A stretch of 14,811 bases of DNA. Origin: Bacillota bacterium. GTDB taxonomy: Bacteria > Bacillota > Clostridia > Peptostreptococcales > Anaerovoracaceae. Where the stretch lies: positions 1 to 14,811 of the forward strand of contig JAEELK010000032.1 of the NCBI GenBank assembly GCA_016282655.1. Reading direction: 5' to 3'. The notes under the pieces were generated by a model. That model had not been told where the DNA came from, searched no databases, and was given only the letters and a program-made list of their open reading frames with translations. Positions 1 through 8,223 of the stretch are shown here, one piece after another. Within the stretch, counting starts at the first letter, position 1. Each line of letters begins with the position of its first letter. The position numbers were made by a program, and so were the translations under genes.

Positions 1-292
1 CACGACCGGCCGCGAAAAGATGTCCCTGCTGGAAAAGATCATCTATCTGGCGGACGCCATCGAGCCGGAGCGGGTCTATCCCGGCATCCGGCGGATCCGC
101 AGCACGGCCTACAAAGACATCGATAAAGCCTGCTATCTTTCTCTGGACAGCTCCATCCGCTTCGTGGAAGAGAAGGGGGATCGTCTGGACGCGGACAGCC
201 TGCGCGCGAGAGATTATTTCGCCGCGCTGCTCGCAAATAGAAAGCAGCCGAAGATAGAAGAAGTTAAGAAAGAAAAGGAGAATACGCAATGA
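1..292 (+). CDS. yqeK: YqeK-type HD-domain Ap4A hydrolase, C-terminal part (5' end outside window)
   Basis: This is the C-terminal part, about 96 residues, of an HD-superfamily metal-dependent phosphohydrolase. YqeK proteins hydrolyse diadenosine tetraphosphate symmetrically to ADP in the cytoplasm. The frame is open from base 2 without a start, so the gene enters from the left. The visible TTGRE-x-MSLLEKIIYLADAIEP block, followed by a YPGI..IR segment and a C-terminal DSLRARDYF segment, is the end of the YqeK family. The N-terminal HD metal-ligand residues lie outside the window. The methionine at base 20 is internal and not a real start. The protein ends in a charged Lys/Glu tail. The stop overlaps the rsfS start (ATGA, 289-292), the yqeK-rsfS pairing usual in Firmicutes. 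I am confident of the family. The Ap4A activity is known for the family and not visible here. Confidence 0.9.
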   Translation, partial: TTGREKMSLLEKIIYLADAIEPERVYPGIRRIRSTAYKDIDKACYLSLDSSIRFVEEKGDRLDADSLRARDYFAALLANRKQPKIEEVKKEKENTQ

Positions 293-639
293 CATCCAAA
301 GAGCTCGCGCTTCTCTCCCTGCAGATCCTCAGCGAGAAGAAGGCCGTGGATCCGCTGGCGCTCTACGTGGAAGAGCACTGCTCCTTCACGGACTACCTCG
401 TGATCGCGTCCGGCAATTCGGAACGGCAGGTCAGCAGCCTGGCCGCCGAGCTGGAGGACCGCCTGGCGGAGGAATACGAGATCCTTTCCAGGAGCATCGA
501 AGGAAAAGGGGGTTCCGGCTGGATCCTCATGGACTTCGGCGATATCATCGTCAACATATTCACGCCGGCGCAGAGAGAGCATTACAGCCTGGAAGCGCTC
601 TGGCGCGACTGCCCGCAGCTTCTGCCGCAGGACGAATAG
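289..639 (+). CDS. rsfS: Ribosomal silencing factor RsfS (YbeB/Iojap family)
   Basis: RsfS binds ribosomal protein uL14 on the 50S subunit and blocks joining of the 30S, lowering translation when nutrients are short. The 116-residue length is normal for the family. Diagnostic segments are [14 protein letters not shown] at about residues 26-39, the [21 protein letters not shown] core at about 69-91, and [10 protein letters not shown] near the end. An AAGGAG ribosome-binding site at about 275-280 precedes the ATG, which overlaps the yqeK stop by 4 bases. This suggests translational coupling. leuS follows after 13 bases. No unusual residues were seen. Confidence 0.96.
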   Translation: MTSKELALLSLQILSEKKAVDPLALYVEEHCSFTDYLVIASGNSERQVSSLAAELEDRLAEEYEILSRSIEGKGGSGWILMDFGDIIVNIFTPAQREHYSLEALWRDCPQLLPQDE

Positions 640-643
640 GAGG
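638..643 (+). promoter_or_regulatory. Shine-Dalgarno site that decides the leuS start
   Basis: An exact AGGAGG overlaps the rsfS stop codon. Two in-frame ATGs follow, at 647 (3 bases from the site) and at 653 (9 bases). Spacing favours 653 as the main start. The effect on the protein is only two residues. Confidence 0.7.
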
Positions 644-652
644 AAAATGAAA

Positions 653-3127
653 ATGGACAGGCAATACGATTTCGCTGCCATCGAGAAGAAATGGCAGAAG
701 TACTGGGCGGACAAAGATCTGTTCAGCGTCACGGAGGACCCGGAGAAACAGAAGTATTACGTTCTGGAGATGTTCCCGTATCCTTCCGGCAAATGCCACA
801 TGGGGCACGTGCGCAACTATTCCATCGGCGACGTGATGGCCCGCTATCTCACCATGCAGGGCTACAATGTGCTGCATCCGATGGGCTTCGACGCCTTCGG
901 CCTGCCGGCGGAGAACGCCGCCATCAAGCACGGCACGCGCCCGGACGTCTGGACGCACGACAACATGGCGGAGATGACGGAGCAGCTGAAGCAGCTCGGC
1001 CTCAGCTACGACTGGGACCGCTCGGTGGCCACCTGCACGCCCGAGTACTACAAATGGATGCAGTGGATCTTCATCCAGTTCTTCAAGAAGGGCCTGGCTT
1101 ATAAGAAAAAGAAGGCGGTCAACTGGTGTCCGTCCTGCCAGACCGTGCTCGCCAACGAGCAGGTCGTGGACGGCGTCTGCGAGCGCTGCAAGACCCCGGT
1201 CGGCAAGAAGGAGCTGGAGCAGTGGTATCTGAAGATCACCGACTACGCGGAGCGCCTGCTGGACGATCTCGACAAGCTCGAGGGCTGGCCGCTGAAGGTC
1301 CGCACCATGCAGAAGAACTGGATCGGCAAGAGCACCGGCGCGCAGGTCTTCTTTGAGATCGAAGGCTTCGATCAGAAGCTGGAGATCTTCACCACGCGTC
1401 CGGACACCCTCTACGGCGTCACCTACATGGTGCTCGCGCCCGAGCACGCCTTCGTGCAGGAACTGGTCGCCGGAACGGAGTACGAGAAGCCGGTCGCGGA
1501 GTTCCTGGACCGTCTGCAGTACCTCAGCGACATCGACAGAAACTCCACCACGCTGGAGAAGGAAGGCCTCTTCATCGGCCGTTACTGCGTCAACCCGCTC
1601 ACCGGCAAGCGCGTGCCCATCTACATCGGCAACTACGTGCTGACGGACTACGGCACCGGCGCCATCATGGCGGTGCCCGCGCACGACCAGAGAGACTTCG
1701 ACTTCGCGAAGAAATACAACATCGAGATCATCCCCGTCATCGATCCGGGCGACCCCGCGATCGACGTGAACGACCTGCAGGAAGCCTTCCTCACCGAAGG
1801 AAAGATGATCAACTCGGACCGCTTCAACGGCATGAACAACCGCGAGGCGCTGGACGCCATCGTCGCATACATCGAAGAGAAGGGCATCGGCAAGGCCTCC
1901 ACCATCTTCCGCCTCAGAGACTGGCTCATCTCGCGCCAACGCTACTGGGGCACGCCCATCCCCATGCTCTACTGCGAGCACTGCGGCTGGGTCCCGGAGA
2001 AGGAGGAGAACCTGCCCGTGCTGCTGCCGGAGGACGTGGAGTTCACCGGCAAGGGCGAATCGCCCCTCACCACCAGCAAGACCTTCCAGAACGGCGTCTG
2101 CCCCGTCTGCGGCGCGCCCGCCAGACGCGAGATCGACACCATGGACACCTTCCTCGATTCCAGCTGGTACTTCCTGCGCTACTGCGACGCCAGAAACGAC
2201 AAGGCGCCCTGGGACAAGGAGAAGGCGAAGTACTGGATGAGCGTCGATCAGTACATCGGCGGCGTCGAGCACGCCATCCTGCATCTGCTCTACGCGCGCT
2301 TCTTCACCATGTTCCTCTACGACATCGGCATGAGCCCGGTGGAGGAGCCCTTCAAGAACCTGCTGACGCAGGGCATGGTGCTCAAGGACGGCAGCAAGAT
2401 GTCCAAGTCCGTGGGCAACATCGTGAGTCCCGAGGAGATCATCGCCAAATACGGCGCGGACACCGCGCGGCTCTTCATCCTCTTCACCGCGCCGCCGGAG
2501 AAGGAGCTGGAGTGGTCCGACGCCGGCGTGGAGGGGAGCTACCGCTTCCTGAACCGCGTCTACCGTCTGGTCTACGACGCCGCGGACGAGCTGAAGGACG
2601 CCCCGGCTGCTTTCACCGCGCAGAACGAGGACGACAAGAGCCTGCTCTTCGTGCTGAACAGCTCCATCAAGAAGGTCGGCTCTGACCTGAAGGAACGCTT
2701 CAATTTCAACACCGCCATCAGCGCCATCATGGTCCTGGTGAACGAGCTCTATCGCTACCGCGGTCTGGAAACCCAGAACAAAGCCCTGCTGAAATACGCG
2801 CTGGACTGCCTGGTCCTGCTGCTCAGCCCCTTCACCCCGCACATCTGCGAGGAGATGTGGGAGCACCTCGGCCACAGCGAGTCCACCTATCACCAGCCCT
2901 GGCCGAAGTATGACGAGTCGGCGCTGGTACAGGATACCATCGAGATCGTATTCCAGCTGAACGGCAAGGTCAAAGAAAAACTTAACGTCGCATCCGGCCT
3001 GTCCAAAGAAGCCTTCCAGGAGGCGGTCATGGCCGAGGAACGCGTGCAGCAGCAGCTGGCCGGCAAGCAGATCGTCAAGATCGTCTCCGTGCCGGACCGT
3101 CTGCTCAACGTCGTCGTGAAAGGATAG
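653..3127 (+). CDS. leuS: Leucyl-tRNA synthetase
   Basis: This class I aminoacyl-tRNA synthetase charges tRNA-Leu with leucine in the cytoplasm and hydrolyses mischarged tRNA. Starting at 653 the protein has 824 residues, a normal bacterial length. The HIGH-type signature reads HMGH at residues 49-52, and KMSKS is at 582-586. A zinc-binding pair, Cys159-x2-Cys162 with Cys176-x2-Cys179, lies before the CP1 editing domain. That domain shows the threonine-rich TTRPDTLYG motif (about 246-254) and [15 protein letters not shown] with the editing aspartate. A second Cys-x2-Cys set (YCEHC...CPVC) lies in the later insertion. The C-terminal anticodon-binding and tail domains are complete. The alternative start at 647 adds Met-Lys. 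rsfS lies just upstream, so there is no room for a T-box leader at this gene. rnjA follows after 3 bases. Confidence 0.98.
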   Translation: MDRQYDFAAIEKKWQKYWADKDLFSVTEDPEKQKYYVLEMFPYPSGKCHMGHVRNYSIGDVMARYLTMQGYNVLHPMGFDAFGLPAENAAIKHGTRPDVWTHDNMAEMTEQLKQLGLSYDWDRSVATCTPEYYKWMQWIFIQFFKKGLAYKKKKAVNWCPSCQTVLANEQVVDGVCERCKTPVGKKELEQWYLKITDYAERLLDDLDKLEGWPLKVRTMQKNWIGKSTGAQVFFEIEGFDQKLEIFTTRPDTLYGVTYMVLAPEHAFVQELVAGTEYEKPVAEFLDRLQYLSDIDRNSTTLEKEGLFIGRYCVNPLTGKRVPIYIGNYVLTDYGTGAIMAVPAHDQRDFDFAKKYNIEIIPVIDPGDPAIDVNDLQEAFLTEGKMINSDRFNGMNNREALDAIVAYIEEKGIGKASTIFRLRDWLISRQRYWGTPIPMLYCEHCGWVPEKEENLPVLLPEDVEFTGKGESPLTTSKTFQNGVCPVCGAPARREIDTMDTFLDSSWYFLRYCDARNDKAPWDKEKAKYWMSVDQYIGGVEHAILHLLYARFFTMFLYDIGMSPVEEPFKNLLTQGMVLKDGSKMSKSVGNIVSPEEIIAKYGADTARLFILFTAPPEKELEWSDAGVEGSYRFLNRVYRLVYDAADELKDAPAAFTAQNEDDKSLLFVLNSSIKKVGSDLKERFNFNTAISAIMVLVNELYRYRGLETQNKALLKYALDCLVLLLSPFTPHICEEMWEHLGHSESTYHQPWPKYDESALVQDTIEIVFQLNGKVKEKLNVASGLSKEAFQEAVMAEERVQQQLAGKQIVKIVSVPDRLLNVVVKG

Positions 3128-3130
3128 TCT

Positions 3131-4864
3131 ATGCCGAACAGCGAAAGCATCAGCAACAATAAAAAGAAACGCGGCTTCAGCCTGATCCGCCGCAAAAATA
3201 CAAAAGAGGCCGCGGAGGCGGACGCGAAGCTGCGCGTCATCCCGCTCGGCGGGCTCAACGAGATCGGAAAGAACATCACGCTGCTGGAGTATGAGGACGA
3301 CATCCTCATCATCGACTGCGGCATGAGCTTCCCCGAGGCGGAGCTCTTCGGCATCGATCTGGTCCTGCCGGATTTCAGCTATCTGATCCAGAACGCGGGC
3401 AAGATCCGCGGCATGATCCTGACCCATGCCCACGAGGACCACATCGGCGCCATCCCGTATCTGCTGCAGCAGCTCTCCGTGCCCATCTACGGCACGAAGC
3501 TCGCCATCGGCCTGGTCAACAACAAGCTCAAAGAGCACAGCCTCACGGCCGATTTCCACGAGATCAAGGCCGGACAGAGCTTCCGGATCGGCTGCTTCCG
3601 CATCGAGGCCATCCGCACGACGCATTCCATCGCGGACGCGCTGGCCTTCGCCATCCAGACCCCGGTCGGCACGGTCTTCCACAGCGGCGACTTCAAATTC
3701 GACCAGACGCCGCTCGACGGGCATCCGGCCGACCTGCAGCGCATCGCGGAGGTGGGCAGGGAAGGGGTCCTGCTCATGCTCTCGGACAGCACGAACGCGG
3801 AGCACGGCGGCTATACGCCTTCCGAGCAGATCGTGCGCAAGACCTTTGAGGACATCTTCCGCAGCCGCGACGGCCGCATCCTGATCGCCTCCTTCTCGAC
3901 GAACATCCACCGCATCCAGATCATCATCGACACCGCGGTGAAGTTCAAGCGAAAGGTCGCGCTTTCCGGCCGCTCCATGGTGAACGTGGTGAGCCTGGCC
4001 ATCGAACTCGGCTACCTGACGGTGCCGCCGGACACCCTGGTGGACATCGCGAAGATCAAGAACATCAAGAGCAACGAGCTGGTCATCATCACCACGGGCA
4101 GCCAGGGCGAGCCCATGTCCGCGCTGGCCCGCATGGCGAGCAACGACCACAAATCCGTGCAGATCCGGAAGGGCGACGTGGTCATCCTCTCCTCGAACCC
4201 CATCCCGGGCAACGAGCGGACGGTCTCGAACGTCATCAACCAGCTCTTCGAAAAGGGCGCGGAGGTCATCTACTCCTCCATCGCCCAGGTCCACGTTTCC
4301 GGCCACGCCCGGGAAGAGGAGCTGAAGCTGCTCTTCTCTCTGGTGAAGCCGCGCTTCTTCGTCCCGGTGCACGGCGAATACCGGCATCTCTGCTCCCACG
4401 CGGCCATCGCGGAGGAGATGGGGCTGAAGCACAGCCACGTGCACATCATGGAGAACGGGCAGGTGCTGGAGCTGAACCGCAGCAAGGCCGTCGTGCTTCC
4501 GGAGACCGTGCCCTGCCAGCCGGTCTTCGTGGACGGGCTCGGCGTCGGAGACGTCGGCAACGTGGTCCTGAAGGACCGCAGGGTGCTCTCCACCAGCGGC
4601 CTGATCGTGGTCACCGTGGCCTGGGATCCCGTCTCCCAGTGCATCATCTCCGGGCCGGAGATCGTCACGCGCGGATTCGTCTACGTGAAGGAGAACGAGA
4701 ACCTCATCGAGGAGGCGAAGACCGTCGTGACGGACGCCATCGAAGGCTGCTCGCGGCGCGATTTCACTTCCATGAAGACCGCGACCCGCGACGCGCTGCG
4801 CAGCTTCATCTACGAGAAGAACGGCCGCAGCCCCATGATCCTTCCCATCTTCCTGCAGGTCTGA
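3131..4864 (+). CDS. rnjA: Ribonuclease J (metallo-beta-lactamase/beta-CASP RNase)
   Basis: RNase J has 5'-to-3' exonuclease and endonuclease activity in mRNA decay and RNA maturation in Firmicutes. The metallo-beta-lactamase signature HAHEDH is at residues 99-104 (His99, His101, Asp103, His104). Further candidate metal ligands are His165 in THSIADA, Asp187 in SGDFKFD, and His414 in PVHGEYRHL. The beta-CASP segments SDSTNAEHGGYTPSE and ASFSTNIHRIQ are present. At 577 residues it is slightly longer than common J1 proteins, because of a basic N-terminal tail of about 30 residues. The C-terminal domain is complete. Most Firmicutes carry J1 and J2 paralogues and the sequence alone does not tell me which this is, so the symbol is the generic one. 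It probably shares a transcript with leuS. No terminator is visible after it. Confidence 0.96.
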   Translation: MPNSESISNNKKKRGFSLIRRKNTKEAAEADAKLRVIPLGGLNEIGKNITLLEYEDDILIIDCGMSFPEAELFGIDLVLPDFSYLIQNAGKIRGMILTHAHEDHIGAIPYLLQQLSVPIYGTKLAIGLVNNKLKEHSLTADFHEIKAGQSFRIGCFRIEAIRTTHSIADALAFAIQTPVGTVFHSGDFKFDQTPLDGHPADLQRIAEVGREGVLLMLSDSTNAEHGGYTPSEQIVRKTFEDIFRSRDGRILIASFSTNIHRIQIIIDTAVKFKRKVALSGRSMVNVVSLAIELGYLTVPPDTLVDIAKIKNIKSNELVIITTGSQGEPMSALARMASNDHKSVQIRKGDVVILSSNPIPGNERTVSNVINQLFEKGAEVIYSSIAQVHVSGHAREEELKLLFSLVKPRFFVPVHGEYRHLCSHAAIAEEMGLKHSHVHIMENGQVLELNRSKAVVLPETVPCQPVFVDGLGVGDVGNVVLKDRRVLSTSGLIVVTVAWDPVSQCIISGPEIVTRGFVYVKENENLIEEAKTVVTDAIEGCSRRDFTSMKTATRDALRSFIYEKNGRSPMILPIFLQV

Positions 4865-4871
4865 TTTCCCG

Positions 4872-4900
4872 TTGGCAGACGCGAAGGATTCTGTTATACT
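4872..4900 (+). promoter_or_regulatory. Sigma-A promoter in front of efp
   Basis: A TTGGCA -35 element (4872-4877) and a TATACT -10 element (4895-4900) are separated by exactly 17 bases. TG at 4892-4893 forms an extended -10. A start near 4906-4908 would give a leader of about 70 bases. This is the best promoter I see in the window. It lies in the only sizeable intergenic gap and would drive efp and probably mltG and genes beyond. It is predicted from sequence only. Confidence 0.82.
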
Positions 4901-4914
4901 AAATAGTTAGAATC

Positions 4915-4932
4915 GGAGCCATCCCGGGCTCC
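4915..4932 (+). other. Small hairpin in the efp 5' leader
   Basis: GGAGCC (4915-4920) and GGCTCC (4927-4932) are perfect complements around a 6-base loop. They lie just after the predicted transcription start and about 30 bases before the efp ribosome-binding site (GGAGGA, 4962-4967). No T-run follows, so it is not a standard terminator. It may stabilise the 5' end of the transcript or be incidental. Confidence 0.4.
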
Positions 4933-4976
4933 TGTTCCTAGAGCAAACGCAAAATTGTTATGGAGGAAGAAACATT

Positions 4977-5537
4977 ATGATTACCGCAGGCGATTTCCGC
5001 AAAGGCATGACCTTCGAGATGAACGGCGAACCCCATGTGGTCCTGGATTTCCAGCACGTAAAGCCGGGCAAGGGCGCCGCCTTTGTCAGAACCAAGTACA
5101 GAAACATCCTGACCGGCGCCACCCGCGAAGAAGCTTTCAACCCCAGCGACAAGTTCGAGAACGCCCACATCGAGACCAAGCAGATGCAGTATCTCTATTC
5201 CGACGGCGATCTCTACTATTTCATGGACCCCGACACCTACGATCAGGTCCCGCTCATGCAGGATCAGGTCGAAGAGGCCATCAAGTACCTCAGAGAGAAC
5301 GACACCGCCACCATCAAGTTCTACAAGGGCGCCGCGTTCCTCGTGGAGGCTCCGAACTTCGTGATCCTGGAGGTCGTGGACACCGAGCCCGGCGTCAAGG
5401 GCGATACCGCCACCAACGTCACCAAGGCGGCCACCCTGGAGACCGGCGCCGTGGTGCAGGTCCCCATCTTCATCGAAGCCGGTGAGAAGATCCAGGTCGA
5501 CACCAGAAGCGGAGAATACCTCTCCAGAGCGAAATAA
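4977..5537 (+). CDS. efp: Translation elongation factor P
   Basis: EF-P binds ribosomes stalled at polyproline and stimulates peptide-bond formation. The 186 residues cover the usual three beta-barrel domains. The domain I loop reads KPGKGAAF, placing Lys32 where the B. subtilis type of EF-P carries its 5-aminopentanol modification. Arg at this position, as in the EarP/rhamnose type, is absent. The C-terminal segment with [11 protein letters not shown] is intact. GGAGGA nine bases upstream supports the ATG. The gene has its own predicted promoter and its stop overlaps the mltG start by one base (TAATG). Modification of Lys32 is inferred from the family; no modifying gene is in the window. Confidence 0.97.
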   Translation: MITAGDFRKGMTFEMNGEPHVVLDFQHVKPGKGAAFVRTKYRNILTGATREEAFNPSDKFENAHIETKQMQYLYSDGDLYYFMDPDTYDQVPLMQDQVEEAIKYLRENDTATIKFYKGAAFLVEAPNFVILEVVDTEPGVKGDTATNVTKAATLETGAVVQVPIFIEAGEKIQVDTRSGEYLSRAK

Positions 5538-6571
5538 TGGCCAAACGGAGAAAAAAGCGCGGCGGAAGGGGAGGACTGCTCCTCCTGCTCCTGATCATCC
5601 TGATCGCGGCCGGCGGCTTTGCCGGCTACCGCTCCTTTCTCGGCAAAGGGCAGCTGCCGGCGGACCCCGCGGCGGGCAGCGTCTCCTTTACCGTGCCGGC
5701 CGGCGCCAGCACCTCGTCCATCGGCCGCCTGCTGGAAGAGCAGGGGCTGATCCGCAGCAGCAAGGTCTTCAAGATCATGAGCAAGAAGGCCGGCTACGAC
5801 GGAAAGTACCAGGCCGGAGAGTATCAGCTCTCCGCCGCCATGCCGCTGGATGAGATCATGCATACCCTGCTGCACGGCAAGGCCGACACCAAACGCTTCA
5901 CCATCCCGGAGGGCTACGACATCCGCCGCACGGCGGAGGCGCTGGAAGCGGCCTCCATCTGCACCGCGGACGCCTTCCGGAAGGAAGTGGCCGAGGGCAG
6001 CTTCGATCACTGGTTCCTGGAAGGGCTTCCGGCCGGCGCGGACCGTCTGGAGGGCTATCTCTTCCCGGAGACCTATGAGGTCTACGCCTCCGCGAGCGCG
6101 CATGACGTGGTCGAGCGCATGCTCGCGCAGTTCGAGAAGGTCTTCACGGACGAATACCGCAGCCGCGCGGCGGAGATCGGCATGTCCGTGCAGGACGTCA
6201 TCATCCTGGCGTCCATCATCGAGCGCGAAGCCGTGGTGCAGGAGGACCGCCCCGTCATCGCGGGCGTCTTCTACAACCGCCTGGAGCGCGGCATGCTGCT
6301 GCAGTCCTGCGCCACCGTCCAGTACATCCTGGGCGAGCAGAAGGCGCGGCTGACGAACGCGGACACCCAGATCGAGTCTCCGTACAACACCTATCTGCAC
6401 GAGGGGCTCCCGCCCGGACCCATCTGCTCTCCCGGAGAGCTCTCCATCCGGGCCGCCCTCTGGCCGGAAGAGACGGACTATCTCTATTTCCTCGCCAAAG
6501 GCGACGGTTCCCACGTCTTTTCCCGCACCCACGAAGAACACCTGGCCAACAAGGCCAAATATATCGATTAG
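5537..6571 (+). CDS. mltG: Endolytic murein transglycosylase MltG (YceG family)
   Basis: MltG is a membrane-anchored lytic transglycosylase that cuts nascent peptidoglycan strands and sets glycan length. The 344-residue protein begins with a basic stretch (KRRKKR) and one transmembrane helix at about residues 14-30, so the rest faces outside. A LysM-like subdomain spans roughly residues 50-112. The catalytic YceG region follows, with ILASIIEREA, in which Glu229 is the likely counterpart of E. coli Glu218. Conserved segments FYNRLERGMLLQ, TQIESPYNTY, GLPPGPI and SPGELSIRAAL follow, with the RTHEEHLANKAKY ending. Its start overlaps the efp stop, indicating coupling. The lysine codons at 5551-5557 form an A AAA AAG heptamer, probably without meaning here. 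Confidence 0.95.
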   Translation: MAKRRKKRGGRGGLLLLLLIILIAAGGFAGYRSFLGKGQLPADPAAGSVSFTVPAGASTSSIGRLLEEQGLIRSSKVFKIMSKKAGYDGKYQAGEYQLSAAMPLDEIMHTLLHGKADTKRFTIPEGYDIRRTAEALEAASICTADAFRKEVAEGSFDHWFLEGLPAGADRLEGYLFPETYEVYASASAHDVVERMLAQFEKVFTDEYRSRAAEIGMSVQDVIILASIIEREAVVQEDRPVIAGVFYNRLERGMLLQSCATVQYILGEQKARLTNADTQIESPYNTYLHEGLPPGPICSPGELSIRAALWPEETDYLYFLAKGDGSHVFSRTHEEHLANKAKYID

Positions 6572-6607
6572 CGCGTCGCTGCGCGCATAAGGAGGTATCA
6601 TTTTTCC

Positions 6608-7417
6608 ATGGACGGCAACAGCAACAGTCCCTGGCAAGGTCTGCGCAATCTTTTCGGCAAAGGAAGCGATCCGGACGACGACGTCCACCGATCGAGACAG
6701 GAAGACGAAGAAGAGATCTTCGACGACAAGATGGCGTACGAGATCATGACCCCCCGCACGGAGGTCTTCATGATCGACGCGGACGAGCCCTTTCAGGATT
6801 ACGTGGAAGAGCTCATGGAGCTGCACTACACGCGCATCCCGGTCTACGAGAACGACATCGACAACATCATCGGCATCCTGAACATCAAGGACCTCTTCAT
6901 CTCCACCTGGGACAAGGGCTTTGAGAACGTGAAGATCCGCGAGATCCTGCGCAAGCCCTATTTCGTCCCGGAGACCAAACACATCGCGAGCCTCTTCCGC
7001 GATCTGCAGGCTTCCAAGCAGCACATCGCGGTGCTCATAGACGAATACGGCGGCTTTTCCGGCATCGTCACGATGGAGGACATCATCGAAGAGGTGGTGG
7101 GCGAGATCGGCGACGAGTACGACGAAGAGGAGACGCCCGTACAGAAGATCGGAGACAACTGCTATCTGCTGGACGGCCTTCTCAGCCTGAACGACATCAA
7201 CGAGATGCTCGGCCTCTCGCTCGAATCGGAGGACAGCGAGACCCTCGGCGGCTATCTGCTGGACATTCTGGACGAGCTGCCCGAAGACGGGGAGGACCTG
7301 GATCTTCAGATGGAGCAGGACGGCTGCCGATTCACCATCCTGGCGGTGAAGGACCGCCACGTGGATCTCGTCAAGCTCGAGATCCTGCCGGAGCATTCCG
7401 GGAAAGAAGAGGCATAG
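6608..7417 (+). CDS. CorC/HlyC-type CBS-pair protein without DUF21 membrane domain
   Basis: This 269-residue soluble protein contains two CBS domains (about residues 45-100 and 115-165) and a C-terminal CorC_HlyC domain (about 178-262, with SETLGGYLLDILDELPEDGE). Family signatures EIMTPRTEVF (45-54), RIPVYEND (76-83) and DEYGGFSGIVTMEDIIEEVVGEI (145-167) are clear. CorC-type proteins bind adenine nucleotides and are linked to magnesium/cobalt resistance, often with a CNNM-like membrane partner; the role here is not known. The DUF21 membrane domain of larger homologues is absent. The acidic linker before the first CBS domain is short (EDEEEIFDDK), apparently lacking the helix that usually precedes the IFEFDD-like motif. 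AAGGAGGT at 6589-6596 lies 11 bases before the ATG. A small GCGCG/CGCGC inverted repeat (6571-6586) sits between mltG and this gene and lacks a T-run. Confidence 0.88.
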   Translation: MDGNSNSPWQGLRNLFGKGSDPDDDVHRSRQEDEEEIFDDKMAYEIMTPRTEVFMIDADEPFQDYVEELMELHYTRIPVYENDIDNIIGILNIKDLFISTWDKGFENVKIREILRKPYFVPETKHIASLFRDLQASKQHIAVLIDEYGGFSGIVTMEDIIEEVVGEIGDEYDEEETPVQKIGDNCYLLDGLLSLNDINEMLGLSLESEDSETLGGYLLDILDELPEDGEDLDLQMEQDGCRFTILAVKDRHVDLVKLEILPEHSGKEEA

Positions 7418-7420
7418 GCC

Positions 7421-7801
7421 ATGGCGGAGGATCGCTCCTTTGAACGAGAGGACCTCTGGGAGTCCCTGGCGCGCTGCATCAGCGAGACCGCGCTCCGCAC
7501 CACGGGCGTCTCTTCGCTCAGCGTCGGACTCGGCGCCGGGCTCGGCAGAAACATCAGCTCCAACGTCATGGGTCGCGATCCCGTCTACAGCGGCATGCAC
7601 TTTTCCGGCAGCGAAGAGCAGCCTGTCGTGGACCTGTATCTTGTTGTGGAATACGGTCTGCCCATCCCGAGCGTGGCCTGGGACGTGCAGAACAACGTGC
7701 GCGACGCCGTCCAGGAACAGCTCGGCGTCAGCATGAAGGCGGTCAACATACACATACAGGGCGTTCGGACACCGCCGCCGGTCGGCCAGGAGGGAAAATG
7801 A
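7421..7801 (+). CDS. yqhY: Asp23/Gls24-family protein, YqhY type
   Basis: The 126-residue protein belongs to the Asp23/Gls24 (DUF322) family. The core VVDLYLVVEYGLPIP-x-VAWDVQ..VRDAV followed by VNIHIQGV at about residues 68-115 is diagnostic. The N-terminal third (SETALRTTGVSSLSVG...) matches the first part of the domain, with a glycine-rich insertion at about 36-57. Its position directly before nusB marks it as YqhY, which in B. subtilis lies in the accB-accC-yqhY operon and is linked to control of acetyl-CoA carboxylase. That function is transferred from the relative. No acc gene lies at this locus. The stop overlaps the nusB start by 4 bases (ATGA), and the upstream gene ends 3 bases before the ATG. 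Confidence 0.87.
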   Translation: MAEDRSFEREDLWESLARCISETALRTTGVSSLSVGLGAGLGRNISSNVMGRDPVYSGMHFSGSEEQPVVDLYLVVEYGLPIPSVAWDVQNNVRDAVQEQLGVSMKAVNIHIQGVRTPPPVGQEGK

Positions 7802-8223
7802 AGAGAAGAGAAGCCCGCGAGCGTTTCATGCAGATCCTCTTTCAGATGGAAGCGCAGCAGGATTTCAGCAGGGCGGAGCAGGAGCAGTTCCTGAAGCTCT
7901 ACGTGGAAGACACGAGCCAGAGCGAGTATTTCGAGCGGATGCAGTGCTGCGTGGAAGAACACCTCGGCGAGCTGGACGCGAAGCTCGAGGCGGCCTCGGA
8001 GAACTGGAAGATCTCCCGATTCGCCAAGGTGGATCTGGCCATCCTGCGCCTTGCGGCGGCAGAGATCTTCTATCTGGACGACATTCCGGATTCCGTCTCC
8101 GTGAACGAAGCCGTAGAGCTCGCCAAGAAATTCGGCGGCGAGGATTCCCCGCGCTTCGTCAACGGGATCCTCGGAAAACTGGTGCGTGGCAAAGCAGATG
8201 AAACGTGCGATCCTCGCGATTGA
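7798..8223 (+). CDS. nusB: Transcription antitermination factor NusB
   Basis: NusB binds boxA RNA together with S10 (NusE) and keeps RNA polymerase transcribing through rRNA operons. The 141-residue all-alpha protein starts with REARERFMQILFQME and carries RFAKVDLAILRLAAAEI (about 74-90) and NEAVELAKKFGGEDSPRFVNGILGKL near the end, both typical of NusB. AGGAGGG at 7788-7794 precedes the ATG, which overlaps the yqhY stop. The last 26 bases overlap the start of the Kae1-like gene. In B. subtilis the next gene is folD; here it is not. Confidence 0.96.
   Translation: MKRREARERFMQILFQMEAQQDFSRAEQEQFLKLYVEDTSQSEYFERMQCCVEEHLGELDAKLEAASENWKISRFAKVDLAILRLAAAEIFYLDDIPDSVSVNEAVELAKKFGGEDSPRFVNGILGKLVRGKADETCDPRD

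Noticed and set aside
560..4444. Very long open frame on the - strand (about 1294 codons) opposite leuS and rnjA
   Set aside because: It mirrors two clear, fully conserved genes. The translation is low-complexity Asp/Val/His/Arg/Leu-rich, as expected from antisense of GC-ending codons. No family motif was recognised.
5551..5557. A AAA AAG heptamer at the start of mltG as a frameshift site
   Set aside because: It falls in a lysine/arginine-rich N-terminus where such a run is expected. I saw no suitable downstream stem, and the zero frame encodes the full protein.
6571..6605. GCGCG/CGCGC inverted repeat followed by a T-run between mltG and the CorC-type gene as a terminator
   Set aside because: The T-run starts 14 bases after the stem, with the ribosome-binding site in between. 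The stem is only 5 bp, so it lacks terminator geometry.
5321..7753. Long open frame on the - strand opposite efp, mltG, the CorC-type gene and yqhY
   Set aside because: Same antisense artefact, crossing four conserved + strand genes and their gaps. No domain and no sensible start.
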